Part shown: positions 1 to 8,323 of the stretch, one piece after another
Position numbering within the stretch: position 1 is the stretch's first letter
Layout of the letters: each line of letters starts with the position of its first letter
Assembly (NCBI GenBank): GCA_030613545.1
Contig: JAUWLU010000004.1
Span: 1-41,816 of the forward strand
Length of the DNA stretch: 41,816 bases
Direction of reading: 5' to 3'
Origin: Desulfuromonadales bacterium
GTDB taxonomy: Bacteria > Desulfobacterota > Desulfuromonadia > Desulfuromonadales > Syntrophotaleaceae
Program-made: the position numbers and the translations under genes
Notes under the pieces: generated by a model
What the model saw: the letters and a program-made list of their open reading frames with translations, nothing else
Told to the model about the DNA's origin: nothing
Database searches by the model: none

Positions 1-141
1 CAAAAAGTCATGAGATGGCTAAGCAAAAATTTCGAGCTACAAGGCGTAGTGGTTTTTCAGGGGTGAAGGCATACATATAGTATGTCGAAGTCCTGAAAAA
101 GCGCTGCAACGCTGTAGGGCGGACTTTTTGCGACGCCATCA
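1..141 (-). repeat. 155-bp palindromic repeat, copy A (cut by window edge)
   Basis: This copy matches those at 21356-21499, 33579-33730 and 37465-37619, in reverse orientation to them. The start of the window removes the outermost bases of one end. It keeps the internal inverted arms with CCTGAAAAACCACTACGCC on one side and a TTTTTCAGG arm on the other, so the strand can fold into a long hairpin. The short open frame that crosses it recurs in every copy and is a by-product of the repeat, not a gene. It lies about 150 bp beyond the larE stop codon. Confidence 0.85.
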
Positions 142-290
142 GCAATAACCCCTTCGTCTTTGGCGATGTGACCTTAAGAAGGTTTTTGCTTTCGTAGCGT
201 TCGTTGCGTGAACAATCGCCGTTTGTGGGGTGCAGGGTTTTAGTGTTTCCTGCGATCTGATGCGCCTGAGCAGACTGCACAATCAGGTTC
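142..290. other. Gap downstream of larE, no feature recognised
   Basis: About 150 bp between the palindromic repeat and the larE stop codon. I see no gene, clear terminator or repeat in it. Confidence 0.4.
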
Positions 291-1100
291 TTAAGTGAGC
301 TCCTCGTTCAGGCTGCCAGTGCGGTAGCCCTCCAGGTCGAGAGTCACAAAGCGGAATCCGGCTTTTTTGCAGTGGGCGACCAGGCCACTGCGCAGCGGCT
401 CGCGGATCAGGTTGGGCAGCTGGGCGGGCGGCACCTCGATACGGGCAGTGCTGCCATGATGGCGAACTCGGCAGTTGTCGAACCCCTGCTGGTTGAGAAA
501 GGCTTCGCAGTCCTCCACCTGGGAAAGCGCCGCGACCGTGATGGGCGTGCCGTAAGGGATGCGTGAAGCCAGGCAGGCGAAGGCCGGTTTGTCTGCCGTC
601 GGCAGGTCAAGCTGGCGGCTCAGGTCTCGCACATCCTGTTTGGTCAGGCCTGCTGTCACAAGGGGCGAGGAAATGCCGAGTTCCTTGATCGCTTCGCTGC
701 CGGGGCGATAGTCGTTAAGATCGTCGAGGTTGGAGCCGTCCACCATGCGAGTGAAGCCGAATTCCTGAGCCCGGTCGAGACAGCAACGCATCAGGGCCTT
801 TTTGCAATGATAACAGCGCCGGGCGTCGTTGCGTGCCACTTCCGGTGACTGCAGCAGGTCGATCGCGATCAGTTCCTGGCGGACGCCGAGTTGGGCGGCC
901 AGGGTCCTGCTCTCGTTTTGTTCGCGGGTCGGAAAGAAGGGCGAAACGGCGGTTACGGCCAGTACTCGGTCCGCACCGAGCAGGTCGCGCGCTACTCGTA
1001 GCAGCAGGGTCGAATCGACGCCGCCGGAAAAAGCCACGGCGAGCGATTCGAGCTTGCCGAGCTGTTTTTGCAGGGTGAGCAATTTGTCCTGCTGGATCAC
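291..1100 (-). CDS. larE: LarE, sacrificial sulfur transferase for the nickel-pincer cofactor
   Basis: 269 residues. LarE adenylates pyridinium-3,5-biscarboxylate mononucleotide and replaces its two carboxylates with thiocarboxylates, using sulfur from its own cysteine (known from Lactobacillus plantarum). Visible here: the PP-loop ATP-pyrophosphatase motif SGGVDS at residues 25-30, and a cysteine at 176 in PAFACLASR, the same number as the sacrificial Cys176 of the characterised enzyme. Cys96 and Cys99 (RCYHCK) form an extra pair. The start is GTG, only 4 nt after the cysK stop, so it is probably translated by coupling with cysK. Other Lar genes, larC and larB, lie at 30185-32118; larA is not in the window. 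The family is confident. Which nickel enzyme receives the cofactor is unknown. Confidence 0.93.
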   Translation of the reverse strand: MIQQDKLLTLQKQLGKLESLAVAFSGGVDSTLLLRVARDLLGADRVLAVTAVSPFFPTREQNESRTLAAQLGVRQELIAIDLLQSPEVARNDARRCYHCKKALMRCCLDRAQEFGFTRMVDGSNLDDLNDYRPGSEAIKELGISSPLVTAGLTKQDVRDLSRQLDLPTADKPAFACLASRIPYGTPITVAALSQVEDCEAFLNQQGFDNCRVRHHGSTARIEVPPAQLPNLIREPLRSGLVAHCKKAGFRFVTLDLEGYRTGSLNEELT

Positions 1101-1104
1101 CGGC

Positions 1105-2034
1105 TCAGCCCTTCACATCGAAGATACCCGTCGACAGGTAGCGTTCGCCGGTATCGCACAACACCGTGACCACGTTGTGGCCGGGGCCGAGCCGCTTGGC
1201 TACCTGCAGGGCGGCAGCGACGTTGGCGCCGGAGGAGATGCCGACGAACAGCCCCTCCTCGCGGGCCAGGCGGGCGGCGGTGTCCATGGCCAGCTGGTCG
1301 ACGATGGTGATGACTTCCTGGTAGATGGATGTGTCGAGGACTTCCGGCACGAAACCGGCGCCGATGCCCTGGATGCAGTGCGGACCGGGAGTGCCCCCCG
1401 AGAGGACTGCCGAGGCGGCCGGTTCTACGGCGGCGATGAGCACCGCGGGGTTGTGGGCCCGCAGGGCGCGGCCGACGCCGGTAATGGTGCCGCCGGTGCC
1501 GACCCCGGCCACAAAGGCGTCGACCCGGCCTTGCAGGGCGGCGAGGATCTCCGGTCCGGTGGTCTGCTCGTGGATGCGCGGGTTGGCCGGATTGCTGAAC
1601 TGCATGGGCATGAAGCACTTCTCGGCGTTGCGGATCTCTTGGGCCCTGCCGATGGCGCCGCGCATGCCCTTGGCGCCGGGGGTGAGAATCAGTTCAGCAC
1701 CGTACGCGCCGAGCAGCCGTTGCCTCTCGACGCTCATGGTATCCGGCATGGTCAGAATCAGCCGGTAGCCCTTGACCGCGCAGACCAGCGACAGGCCGAT
1801 GCCGGTATTGCCGCTGGTCGGTTCGACCAGGGTGTCGCCGGGTTTGATAGAGCCGTCCTGTTCCGCCTGCTCGATCATGGCCAGAGCGATACGGTCCTTG
1901 ACGCTGCCGCCGGGATTGACCGACTCCATTTTGCCCCAGACGCTGGCGCAGTCGGCCTCGGTTATTTTATTGAGGCGCACCAGGGCGGTTTGGCCGATCT
2001 GGCCGAGGGAACTATCGCTGATGGGGATGGACAC
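1105..2034 (-). CDS. cysK: Cysteine synthase A (O-acetylserine sulfhydrylase)
   Basis: 309 residues, the usual length. This cytoplasmic PLP enzyme makes L-cysteine from O-acetylserine and sulfide. Motifs: PLP-binding Lys46 in PGGSVKDR, substrate loop TSGNTG at 73-78, phosphate-binding GTGGTITG at 179-186, and GISSGAN at 265-271. It starts with GTG at 2032-2034, behind a CTGGAGG-type ribosome-binding site about 6 nt upstream. A good sigma70 promoter lies at 2076-2103. It is first in a two-gene unit with larE, 4 nt downstream. A cysteine supplier next to a cysteine-consuming sulfur transferase makes functional sense, but that link is inference. CysM is a possible alternative, but the motifs and length fit CysK. 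Confidence 0.95.
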   Translation of the reverse strand: MSIPISDSSLGQIGQTALVRLNKITEADCASVWGKMESVNPGGSVKDRIALAMIEQAEQDGSIKPGDTLVEPTSGNTGIGLSLVCAVKGYRLILTMPDTMSVERQRLLGAYGAELILTPGAKGMRGAIGRAQEIRNAEKCFMPMQFSNPANPRIHEQTTGPEILAALQGRVDAFVAGVGTGGTITGVGRALRAHNPAVLIAAVEPAASAVLSGGTPGPHCIQGIGAGFVPEVLDTSIYQEVITIVDQLAMDTAARLAREEGLFVGISSGANVAAALQVAKRLGPGHNVVTVLCDTGERYLSTGIFDVKG

Positions 2035-2075
2035 GGGTACCTCCAGAATGATGGATCAAAAAGGACTTTATCCCT

Positions 2076-2103
2076 ATTAAATAGACTTCGCTAGAGCTGT
2101 CAA
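2076..2103 (-). promoter_or_regulatory. Sigma70-type promoter of cysK-larE
   Basis: On the minus strand, TTGACA (2098-2103) is followed by a 16-nt spacer and TTTAAT (2076-2081), about 40 nt before the cysK start. The near-palindrome CTATTTAATAG (2074-2084) sits over the -10 box and could be an operator. That last point is only suggestive. Confidence 0.6.
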
Positions 2104-2157
2104 GGTTGAAATGGTTCGACTCGGCTGCGCTATCCGCCTGACCCTGTTGAAAATAAA

Positions 2158-2641
2158 AACCGGCGGGTCGCGTCCCACTAGACGCCTTCCTTTTTATCCA
2201 GGCGGCAATAAAAAGGAAGCAAAAAGTGCCTTTCCCCTGCGGGGGGCATTGCTGGCGCGAAGGGACAGAGAAGGCTAAGGCTCGTTGCACCGTGCCGTAG
2301 CGGCGGCGGTTTCTTTGCAGCTCCTCCTTTTCCGCTGGCTGGTTGCTAACGCCATCGGCCCGCTTCTCTTGCGCAGCGGGGGCCGAAGTTGCTGTTGGGT
2401 AAAACCCAATAACGCATATGCAATACTGCTGCGCCACCCTCTGTCGTTCCCTGCCTGCAAGCCGTTCCGGTGACAGGGGGGCCGCCGACAAAGCGGCTTC
2501 GTTTCAATAGCGTAACGCAGGGACATTGATTCGCTGGCTCCCGCGACAGAAGTCCCGGCGACAGCCAGTCTGTCCTTTCTTTGGTGACTTTCTTTGGACT
2601 AGCAAAGAAAGTCACCCGGCTGGCCGGCCGGGACCGGCGAA
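2158..2641 (-). repeat. ~485-bp structured repeat element, copy 1
   Basis: This aligns along its length, with divergence in the middle, to the reverse complement of 18144-18626. Shared marks in order: CGGCGGGTCGCGTCCC, a 12-bp perfect hairpin (2186-2197 with 2208-2219), a TCTTTG..GCGGCGG core, a CGACAGAAGTCC-type block, a 14-bp perfect hairpin (2583-2596 with 2603-2616), and a GGCCGGGACCGGCGA end. The two hairpins differ from those of the other copy by compensatory changes. Open frames inside are short and not conserved in length, so I call no gene. With its flanks it fills the 743-bp gap between cysK and dapL. Confidence 0.8.
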
Positions 2642-2675
2642 GTTAAGGTTGCAGGTTTCAGCCAGTTTCAAATAA

Positions 2676-2735
2676 AAACCAACACCGGCGGGTCGCGTCC
2701 CACCAGACGCATTCCTTTTTATCCAGGCGGCAACA
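2676..2735 (-). repeat. Truncated head of a second copy of the 485-bp element
   Basis: This repeats the first ~60 bases of copy 1, including CACCGGCGGGTCGCGTCCC and the CCTTTTTATCCAGGCGGCAA hairpin arm, then stops exactly where the dapL terminator stem begins. The preceding bases (TTTCAAATAAAAACC) also resemble those before copy 1, so the duplicated unit includes a little flank. Confidence 0.75.
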
Positions 2736-2760
2736 AAAAGGCGGCCTTGCGGCCGCCTTT
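2735..2760 (-). terminator. Rho-independent terminator of dapL
   Basis: AAAGGCGGCC (2737-2746), a TTGC loop, and GGCCGCCTTT (2751-2760) form a 10-bp perfect stem. On the minus strand it is followed by TTTTTG. It lies 18 nt after the dapL stop codon. Confidence 0.85.
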
Positions 2761-2777
2761 CTTTCATCTCATCGGAA

Positions 2778-4010
2778 TCAGGCCAGATTGTTTTTAATCC
2801 GCTTGACGGCCTCAATGACGTTTTCCCGGTCGCCGAAGGCCGACAGCCGGTAGAAGCCTTCGCCGCTGGCGCCGAAGCCGCTGCCGGGGGTGCCGACCAC
2901 GTGGCATTCGGACAGCAGCTTGTCGAAAAAGTCCCAGCTGCTCATGCCGCCCGGCGTCTTAAACCAGATATAAGGGGAGTTGACCCCACCGTAGACGGTC
3001 AGACCGGCGGCCTGCAGGCCTTCGCGAATGAGGCGGGCGTTTTCCATGTAGTAGTCGATGGTCTGCTGAATCTGCGCCCAGCCTTCATCCGAATAGACGG
3101 CGGCGGCGGCCTTTTGCACCGGGTAGGAGACGCCGTTGAACTTGGTCGACTGGCGGCGGTTCCACAGCTTGTTGAGGGAGGACAGTTCACCGTTGGCGGT
3201 ACGGGCCATAAGGGCCTCCGGCACCACGGTCAGGGCGCAGCGCACGCCGGTAAAGCCGGCGGTCTTGGAGAAGCTGCGGAATTCGATGGCGCATTTCTCG
3301 GCCCCTTCGATTTCGTAGATGGAACGGGGGATGCCCGGTTCGGTGATGAAGGCCTCGTAGGCGGCGTCGAAGAACAGCACCGCTTCGTTGGCCAGGGCAT
3401 AGTCGACCCACCGTTGCAGGTCCTCTTTGGAGGCCACGGTACCGGTCGGGTTATTGGGGTAGCAGAGGTAGACGATGTCGACCTTTTCCGTGGGAATGGC
3501 CGGAGTGAAGCCGTTCTCCTCGGTGCAGGGCAGGTAGACCATGCCCTTGTAGTAGCCTTTTTCGTCGGCTTCGCCGGTGCGGCCGATCATGACGTTGGTG
3601 TCATTGTAGACCGGGTAGACCGGATCGCAGATGGCTACCTTGTTGTCGAGGGCGAAGATGTCGAGGATGTTGGCGCAGTCGCACTTGCTGCCGTCGGAGA
3701 TGAAAATCTCCGAGGTCTTCAGGGACACGCCCAAGGGTTTGTAGGCCTTCTCGATGAGGGTATCGATGAGAAATTCGTAGCCCTGCTCGGGGCCGTAGCC
3801 CATGAAGGAGTCGCCTTGGGTAAGATCGTCTACCGCTTTATGAAAAGCGTCAATGACCACCGATGCCAGCGGCTGGGTGACGTCGCCGATGCCGAGGCGG
3901 ATGACCTTGGAGTCGGGGTTGGCATCGGTAAAAGCCTTGACCCGCCGGCCGATCTCGGGAAACAGGTAGCCGGCCTTGAGCTTGAGATAGTTGTCGTTTA
4001 AGCGTGCCAC
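2778..4010 (-). CDS. dapL: LL-diaminopimelate aminotransferase
   Basis: 410 residues, full length. It converts tetrahydrodipicolinate directly to LL-diaminopimelate using glutamate, bypassing the succinylase and acetylase routes. Fold-type I PLP aminotransferase marks: YPNNPTGT at 184-191, DAAYEAFI at 215-222, and the Schiff-base Lys249 in [10 protein letters not shown]. The start is GTG, 8 nt after a strong AAGGAGG. It follows dapB after a 385-bp gap that contains an inverted repeat, and it closes the lysA-dapA-dapB-dapL set. It ends at a clear terminator. Presence of DapL is typical of deltaproteobacteria, cyanobacteria, chlamydiae and plants. Confidence 0.96.
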   Translation of the reverse strand: MARLNDNYLKLKAGYLFPEIGRRVKAFTDANPDSKVIRLGIGDVTQPLASVVIDAFHKAVDDLTQGDSFMGYGPEQGYEFLIDTLIEKAYKPLGVSLKTSEIFISDGSKCDCANILDIFALDNKVAICDPVYPVYNDTNVMIGRTGEADEKGYYKGMVYLPCTEENGFTPAIPTEKVDIVYLCYPNNPTGTVASKEDLQRWVDYALANEAVLFFDAAYEAFITEPGIPRSIYEIEGAEKCAIEFRSFSKTAGFTGVRCALTVVPEALMARTANGELSSLNKLWNRRQSTKFNGVSYPVQKAAAAVYSDEGWAQIQQTIDYYMENARLIREGLQAAGLTVYGGVNSPYIWFKTPGGMSSWDFFDKLLSECHVVGTPGSGFGASGEGFYRLSAFGDRENVIEAVKRIKNNLA

Positions 4011-4104
4011 AAAAAAATCCTCCTTATATGCCTGGCAAAATGAGATTGACGGATTTATTGTCTCGAATGGGTTAAGTTAAGTTCCTGAAATCGTTGAAAG
4101 CCAT

Positions 4105-4302
4105 TCTCGCGCCCGTTCGCTCTGCTCACTCAAGACGCAGAGACCGCAAAGGAAGGCAAAACCGGTTTTGTTTAAAAAATTCTCGAAAACACCATCCCTC
4201 TGTACACATAGGACGCGAAGCAAATGGAGAACACGTTATTTGCTTGTTTTGCCTTTCTCCGCGTCTTTGCGTCTTGAGCGACTGGAAGGAGCGGGCGCGA
4301 GA
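4105..4302. repeat. Inverted-pair repeat, locus 1 (ACGCAGAG type)
   Basis: Two ~57-base arms, 4105-4162 and 4246-4302, are imperfect reverse complements: both carry TCTCGCGCCCG, then CTCAAGACGCA, then a run ending GGCAAAAC. The arms contain an 8-nt-period purine-rich stretch (GACGCAGA GACCGCAAAG). The 83-bp centre is unrelated sequence. The pair fills most of the 385-bp dapL-dapB gap. The sequence CCGTTCGCT..CTCACT in the left arm recurs at locus 2. Confidence 0.75.
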
Positions 4303-4395
4303 GGCCTTTCATCGCCTGCGGGTGTGCCACAAAGGCCACAGGGAACCGTCAGAAAGGGATAGGCGGGTTGCCAGTTTTCCTGTCCCGCAGCTGCG

Positions 4396-5199
4396 TCATT
4401 TCAGTCCGAGAATATCCTGCATGTCGTAAATTCCGGGCTGCTGATCGCTGATCCAGGTCGCGGCGCGCACCGCACCGCGGGCGAACATGTCGCGGCTCAT
4501 GGCCCGATGGGTAATCTCGATCCGCTCGCCCATGCCGATGAAGTAGACGGTATGCTCACCGACGATATCGCCGCCGCGCACGGTCTGCATGCCGATCTCG
4601 TTCTTGGTCCGGGCGCCGCACATTCCTTCTCGATGGTAGACAGCGCTCTGCTGATAGTCGCGGCCAAGGGCGTCGGCGACGATCTCGCCCATGCGCACCG
4701 CGGTGCCGCTCGGCGAGTCCTTCTTCTGATTGTGATGCAGTTCGACAATTTCGACGTCGAAGTCGTCACCGAGAATCTTGGCGGCATCCTTGAGGATCTT
4801 GAAACAGGCGTTAACGCCGACGCTCATGTTCGGCGCCAGCACCACCGGAATCCGTTTGGCAAATTCTTCCACGGCCGCCCGTTGTTCAGGGGTAAAGCCG
4901 GTGGAGCCGATGACCATTTTCTTGCCGAGCCGGGCGCACACCTCGAGGTTTTTCAGGGTCACCTCGGGGAAGGTGAAATCGATGAGCACCTCGGCGTCCT
5001 GCAGGGCCTGTTCGTGGCTGTCGGTGATGGTGACGCCAAGGGGACCGCAGCCGGCGATGCTGCCGGCGTCCTGGCCGAGCATGTCGTGACCGGCCATTTC
5101 CAGCGCGCCGGCCAGTTCCAGGTCTTCGCTCTCCTTGATGGCGGTGATGATGCGGCCGCCCATGCGGCCTGCGGCGCCGTTGACGGCGATTTTAATCAT
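4396..5199 (-). CDS. dapB: 4-hydroxy-tetrahydrodipicolinate reductase
   Basis: 267 residues. The enzyme reduces the DapA product to tetrahydrodipicolinate with NAD(P)H. The N-terminal Rossmann motif is GAAGRMG at 8-14. The catalytic and substrate segment is ELHHNQKKDSPSGTA, with His155/His156, Lys160 and the SPSGTA loop. The start is ATG, behind GGAGGAAA. It lies 33 nt downstream of dapA in the same operon. Length and motifs are normal. Confidence 0.96.
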   Translation of the reverse strand: MIKIAVNGAAGRMGGRIITAIKESEDLELAGALEMAGHDMLGQDAGSIAGCGPLGVTITDSHEQALQDAEVLIDFTFPEVTLKNLEVCARLGKKMVIGSTGFTPEQRAAVEEFAKRIPVVLAPNMSVGVNACFKILKDAAKILGDDFDVEIVELHHNQKKDSPSGTAVRMGEIVADALGRDYQQSAVYHREGMCGARTKNEIGMQTVRGGDIVGEHTVYFIGMGERIEITHRAMSRDMFARGAVRAATWISDQQPGIYDMQDILGLK

Positions 5200-5232
5200 A
5201 GTTTCCTCCGCGGAATGACGGGTATTAGTGGC

Positions 5233-6111
5233 TTAAGCGACCAGGCCGTGACGGGCCATGACTTTTCTCAGCTGTTCGACGCTCTGCGGCTGCATGGTCA
5301 CCAGAGGCAGGCGCACCTCGGCGCTGCATCTGCCCATCAGTTCCAGGGCCGCCTTGACCGGGGTCGGGTTCGACTCGATGAACATGACGTTGTGGATGTC
5401 GAGCAGTTCAAGGTGTTGCTGGCGGGCATCGGCCCAGCGGGCTTCCTCGATGGCGGCGACCAGGCTTTTGACCGCCGCCGGCATGATGTTGGCGGTGACC
5501 GAGATCGCCCCCTTGGCGCCGACCGCCATGAAGGGCAGGGTCAGTCCGTCGTCGCCGGACAGGATGGCGAACGCCTCACCGGTGCGGGCCAGGATCTCGC
5601 CGGCCTGGTTGACGCCGCCGGAGGCATCCTTGAGACCGATGACGTTGGGCAGCTCGGCCAGGCGCACGGTGGTCTCCACGGTCAGGTTGATGCCGGTGCG
5701 GCCGGGTACGTTATACAGTACCTGCGGCAGGGCTACCTGTTCCGCCACCGCCTTGAAGTGCTGGTAGAGGCCCTCCTGGGAGGGTTTGTTGTAGTAGGGG
5801 GTGATGAGCAGCGCGCCGTCCGCACCCGCCTCCTTGGCCGCCTTAGTCAGTTCGATGGCCTCGCTGGTGGAGTTGGAGCCCGTGCCGGCCAGGATAGGCA
5901 CCCGCTTGTTGACCTGCTCGACACAGGCACGAATGACCTCCGTGTGTCCCCGGTGATCGAGGGTAGCGGCTTCGCCGGTGCTGCCGCAGGGGACGATGCC
6001 GTCGGTGCCGTTCTCGATCTGGAACTCGACAAGTTGCCGGAATGCCTCCTCGTCAAAGCGCCCTTCACTGTCGAAGGGGGTGACGATGGCCACGATGGAT
6101 CCTCTGAACAT
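5233..6111 (-). CDS. dapA: 4-hydroxy-tetrahydrodipicolinate synthase
   Basis: 292 residues. This class I aldolase condenses pyruvate with aspartate semialdehyde, the first committed step to DAP and lysine. Visible residues match the E. coli numbering: GSTGEAATL at 43-51, Tyr133 and Arg138 in YNVPGRTG, and Schiff-base Lys161 in VIGLKDASGG. The start is ATG, behind GGAGGAAC. It lies 72 nt downstream of lysA and 33 nt upstream of dapB. No lysine-riboswitch-like leader is apparent in the 72-nt gap. Confidence 0.97.
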   Translation of the reverse strand: MFRGSIVAIVTPFDSEGRFDEEAFRQLVEFQIENGTDGIVPCGSTGEAATLDHRGHTEVIRACVEQVNKRVPILAGTGSNSTSEAIELTKAAKEAGADGALLITPYYNKPSQEGLYQHFKAVAEQVALPQVLYNVPGRTGINLTVETTVRLAELPNVIGLKDASGGVNQAGEILARTGEAFAILSGDDGLTLPFMAVGAKGAISVTANIMPAAVKSLVAAIEEARWADARQQHLELLDIHNVMFIESNPTPVKAALELMGRCSAEVRLPLVTMQPQSVEQLRKVMARHGLVA

Positions 6112-6183
6112 GACTGGTTCCTCCAGTATTTGCGAATCGATGGTTGCGTTTTGCCGCTCATGTGCGCGCGGCAGGGAGCGGGT

Positions 6184-7437
6184 TCAGATCCCTTCGGGAA
6201 CCGATTCCCCCTTGATCAGGTCATCGTAGGTTTCCCGCTGACGGATCACCAGCACCTGGTTGCCCTTGACCATCACCTCCGGAGTACGCGGCCGGCTGTT
6301 GTAGTTGGAGGCCATGGTAAAGCCGTAGGCACCGGCTGAAGAGACGGCGAGCAGATCGCCCTGTTTGAAGACAGGTACTTCCCGGTCCTGAGCGAGAAAG
6401 TCGCCCGACTCGCAGATCGGCCCAACCACGTCGGCAATCATTCGCTCGCTGGTCGAACGGTCTACCGGCTCGATGCCCTGGTAAGAACCATAAAGGGCCG
6501 GCCGGGCCAGGTCGTTCATGGCCGCATCGACGATGACGAAGTTTTTCGCTTCGCCTTCCTTGACGTACAGAACCTTGGTAGCAAGGATGCCGGCGTTGCC
6601 GACCATCATCCGGCCCGGTTCGAAGATCAGGGTCACATTGAGGCCCTTGGTGGCCTCGATGACTGCCTTGGCGTAATCGGCCGGGGTCGGCGGTTCTTCA
6701 TCCTCGTAGGTGATGCCCAGGCCGCCGCCCAGATCGAGATATTGGATGGCGAAGCCTTCCTGCTGCAGGACCTCGACCAGTTCGCGAACCTTTTTGATGG
6801 CATCGACAAAGGGCGACAGCTTGGTCAGCTGGCTGCCGATGTGGCAATCGACGCCGATCACCTGCAGATTAGGCATGGCAGCGGCGCGGCGGTAGTCCTC
6901 CAGCGCTTGGGTGATGTTGATGCCGAACTTGGCCTGTTTCATGCCGGTGGAGATGTAGGGGTGGGTCTGGGGGTCGACGTCGGGATTGACTCGAATGGCG
7001 ATGCCGGCCTTCTTGCCGAGCCGTCCGGCAACCCGGTCGATGGTCTCCAGTTCCTGGGGCGATTCGACGTTGAACATCAGGATGTCGGCGTTGAGGGCCG
7101 CTTCGATCTCCGTCTCGGTCTTGCCCACGCCGGAATAGACAATCTTCTGCGGATCGCAGCCGACCTGCTGGGCGCGAAACAGCTCACCGCCGGAGACCAT
7201 GTCGAAGCCCGCGCCGAGGTTGACGAAGGTCTTGAGCACCGCCAGGTTGCTGTTGGCCTTGATGGAATAGCAGACGATATGGGGGACGCTGGCAAAGGCC
7301 GAAGTGAAGGCCTCCATATGGCGGCTCAGGGTGGCATGGGAATAGAGGTAGAAGGGGGTGCCAACCTGGGCGGCGATGTCCTTGACGGCGACCTCTTCGC
7401 AATAAAGGTCGTTGCCCTGGTACTGAAAGTGGTTCAT
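6184..7437 (-). CDS. lysA: Diaminopimelate decarboxylase
   Basis: 417 residues. This PLP enzyme decarboxylates meso-DAP to L-lysine. TIM-barrel domain first: PLP Lys60 in CYSIKANSN, HIGSQ at 199-203, GGGLG at 237-241, EPGR at 273-276. The C-terminal beta domain has CESGDFLA starting at Cys342, which completes the active site across the dimer. The start is ATG, with AGGAGAGG upstream. It follows the FN3 lipoprotein gene by 111 nt and leads into dapA. Confidence 0.97.
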   Translation of the reverse strand: MNHFQYQGNDLYCEEVAVKDIAAQVGTPFYLYSHATLSRHMEAFTSAFASVPHIVCYSIKANSNLAVLKTFVNLGAGFDMVSGGELFRAQQVGCDPQKIVYSGVGKTETEIEAALNADILMFNVESPQELETIDRVAGRLGKKAGIAIRVNPDVDPQTHPYISTGMKQAKFGINITQALEDYRRAAAMPNLQVIGVDCHIGSQLTKLSPFVDAIKKVRELVEVLQQEGFAIQYLDLGGGLGITYEDEEPPTPADYAKAVIEATKGLNVTLIFEPGRMMVGNAGILATKVLYVKEGEAKNFVIVDAAMNDLARPALYGSYQGIEPVDRSTSERMIADVVGPICESGDFLAQDREVPVFKQGDLLAVSSAGAYGFTMASNYNSRPRTPEVMVKGNQVLVIRQRETYDDLIKGESVPEGI

Positions 7438-7548
7438 GGGATCCTCTCCTGAAAGTCGATATCGAAACTATGGTGAAAAAAGCAATGCAAAGAGCTGATA
7501 ACCCTACAGACGAAAAATTTAATCCTTAACACAGGCTCGCCGGGGATG

Positions 7549-8319
7549 TCAAAAACTGCCCTGCGGCGTGATGACCAGGGTGTCGGAAAGGGCGCTTTCC
7601 AGTACCTGCTCGGCCTGTCGCACTACAGTGCGGATGGCATAGACGTAGCTGCGGCCTGTTTCGAAACCGCTATCCTCAAATCGAGGCTGGCTGAGCAGCT
7701 CTTCGTTGCGGGGGGCGGCGCCAAAGGCCCGGCCGGGGCGGCGGCGGTAGAGCTGATAGCCGAGCAGCTCCATGCCCTCGGGCAATTCCGCTGCTTGCCA
7801 GCTGAGCAGCAGGCGACCGTTTCCCCGTTGAGCCTGCAGGCCAAGGGGCGGCGGCGGCGGTGTTGCCAGGGTCTGACGCCGCTCGATGGGGTGTCCGTCC
7901 TGGCCCCAGCGATTAAAGGGCACCACCTTGTAACTATAGCCCAGCCCGGGTTCAAGGCCGTTGTCGAGCAGAAACAGCCGTCCGTTGCGGCGCTGGGCAT
8001 GCCCCAGGTAGTCGAGTTCTACCAACCGCCACAGGGGCGCGTCGTTCCGACAGTCGGGGCAGTCTTCCTCAGGTTCGAAACTCTGCCGATAGACGCGGAA
8101 CCCGGCCAGATCGGTCATCTCGGTGCGGTCCTGATTGCTGCGGGGCAGGCTCCAGCTGAGCAGCAGGCCGTCGCCCTGCTGGTGCAGGGTCATCTCCGGC
8201 GGCGCCGCAGGCAGCGGTTGCGCCAGGGGCCGCACCGGTCCCTTGGTGCCGCAGCCGGCCAGCAGAACCAGGAACAGAAGAGCCATCATCAGGGTACCGG
8301 GGCGCGGTCGACAATTCAT
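7549..8319 (-). CDS. FN3-domain lipoprotein with an LptM-like N-terminus
   Basis: 256 residues. The N-terminus is a lipoprotein signal with two arginines, a hydrophobic core and lipobox LLAGC (Cys23). The next residues, GTKGPVRPL, resemble the LptM/YifL family (AGCG-KGP-LP), which sits before lysA or dapF in many proteobacteria. After a Pro/Ala linker come two fibronectin type III-like domains, about residues 45-145 and 150-250, each starting with an L-SW strand (LLLSWSLP, LLLSWQAA). It is probably anchored in the outer membrane facing the periplasm. It begins 4 nt after the argH stop and precedes lysA. Function is unknown; the domain reading is by eye. Confidence 0.8.
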   Translation of the reverse strand: MNCRPRPGTLMMALLFLVLLAGCGTKGPVRPLAQPLPAAPPEMTLHQQGDGLLLSWSLPRSNQDRTEMTDLAGFRVYRQSFEPEEDCPDCRNDAPLWRLVELDYLGHAQRRNGRLFLLDNGLEPGLGYSYKVVPFNRWGQDGHPIERRQTLATPPPPPLGLQAQRGNGRLLLSWQAAELPEGMELLGYQLYRRRPGRAFGAAPRNEELLSQPRFEDSGFETGRSYVYAIRTVVRQAEQVLESALSDTLVITPQGSF

Positions 8320-8323
8320 GGCA

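Noticed and set aside
829-2094. A 421-codon plus-strand frame opposite larE and cysK
   Set aside because: Antisense shadow of two certain genes, no start context.
2012-2815. Several short frames in the cysK-dapL gap
   Set aside because: They lie in the 485-bp structured repeat and its flanks; the two copies do not preserve the frames, while they do preserve hairpins.
6112-6183. Possible lysine riboswitch in front of dapA
   Set aside because: The gap is only 72 nt and shows no matching stems; the 111-nt gap before lysA is also too short.
4507-6339. A 610-codon plus-strand frame opposite dapB and dapA
   Set aside because: Same kind of antisense shadow; translation matches no family and crosses two complete genes on the other strand.
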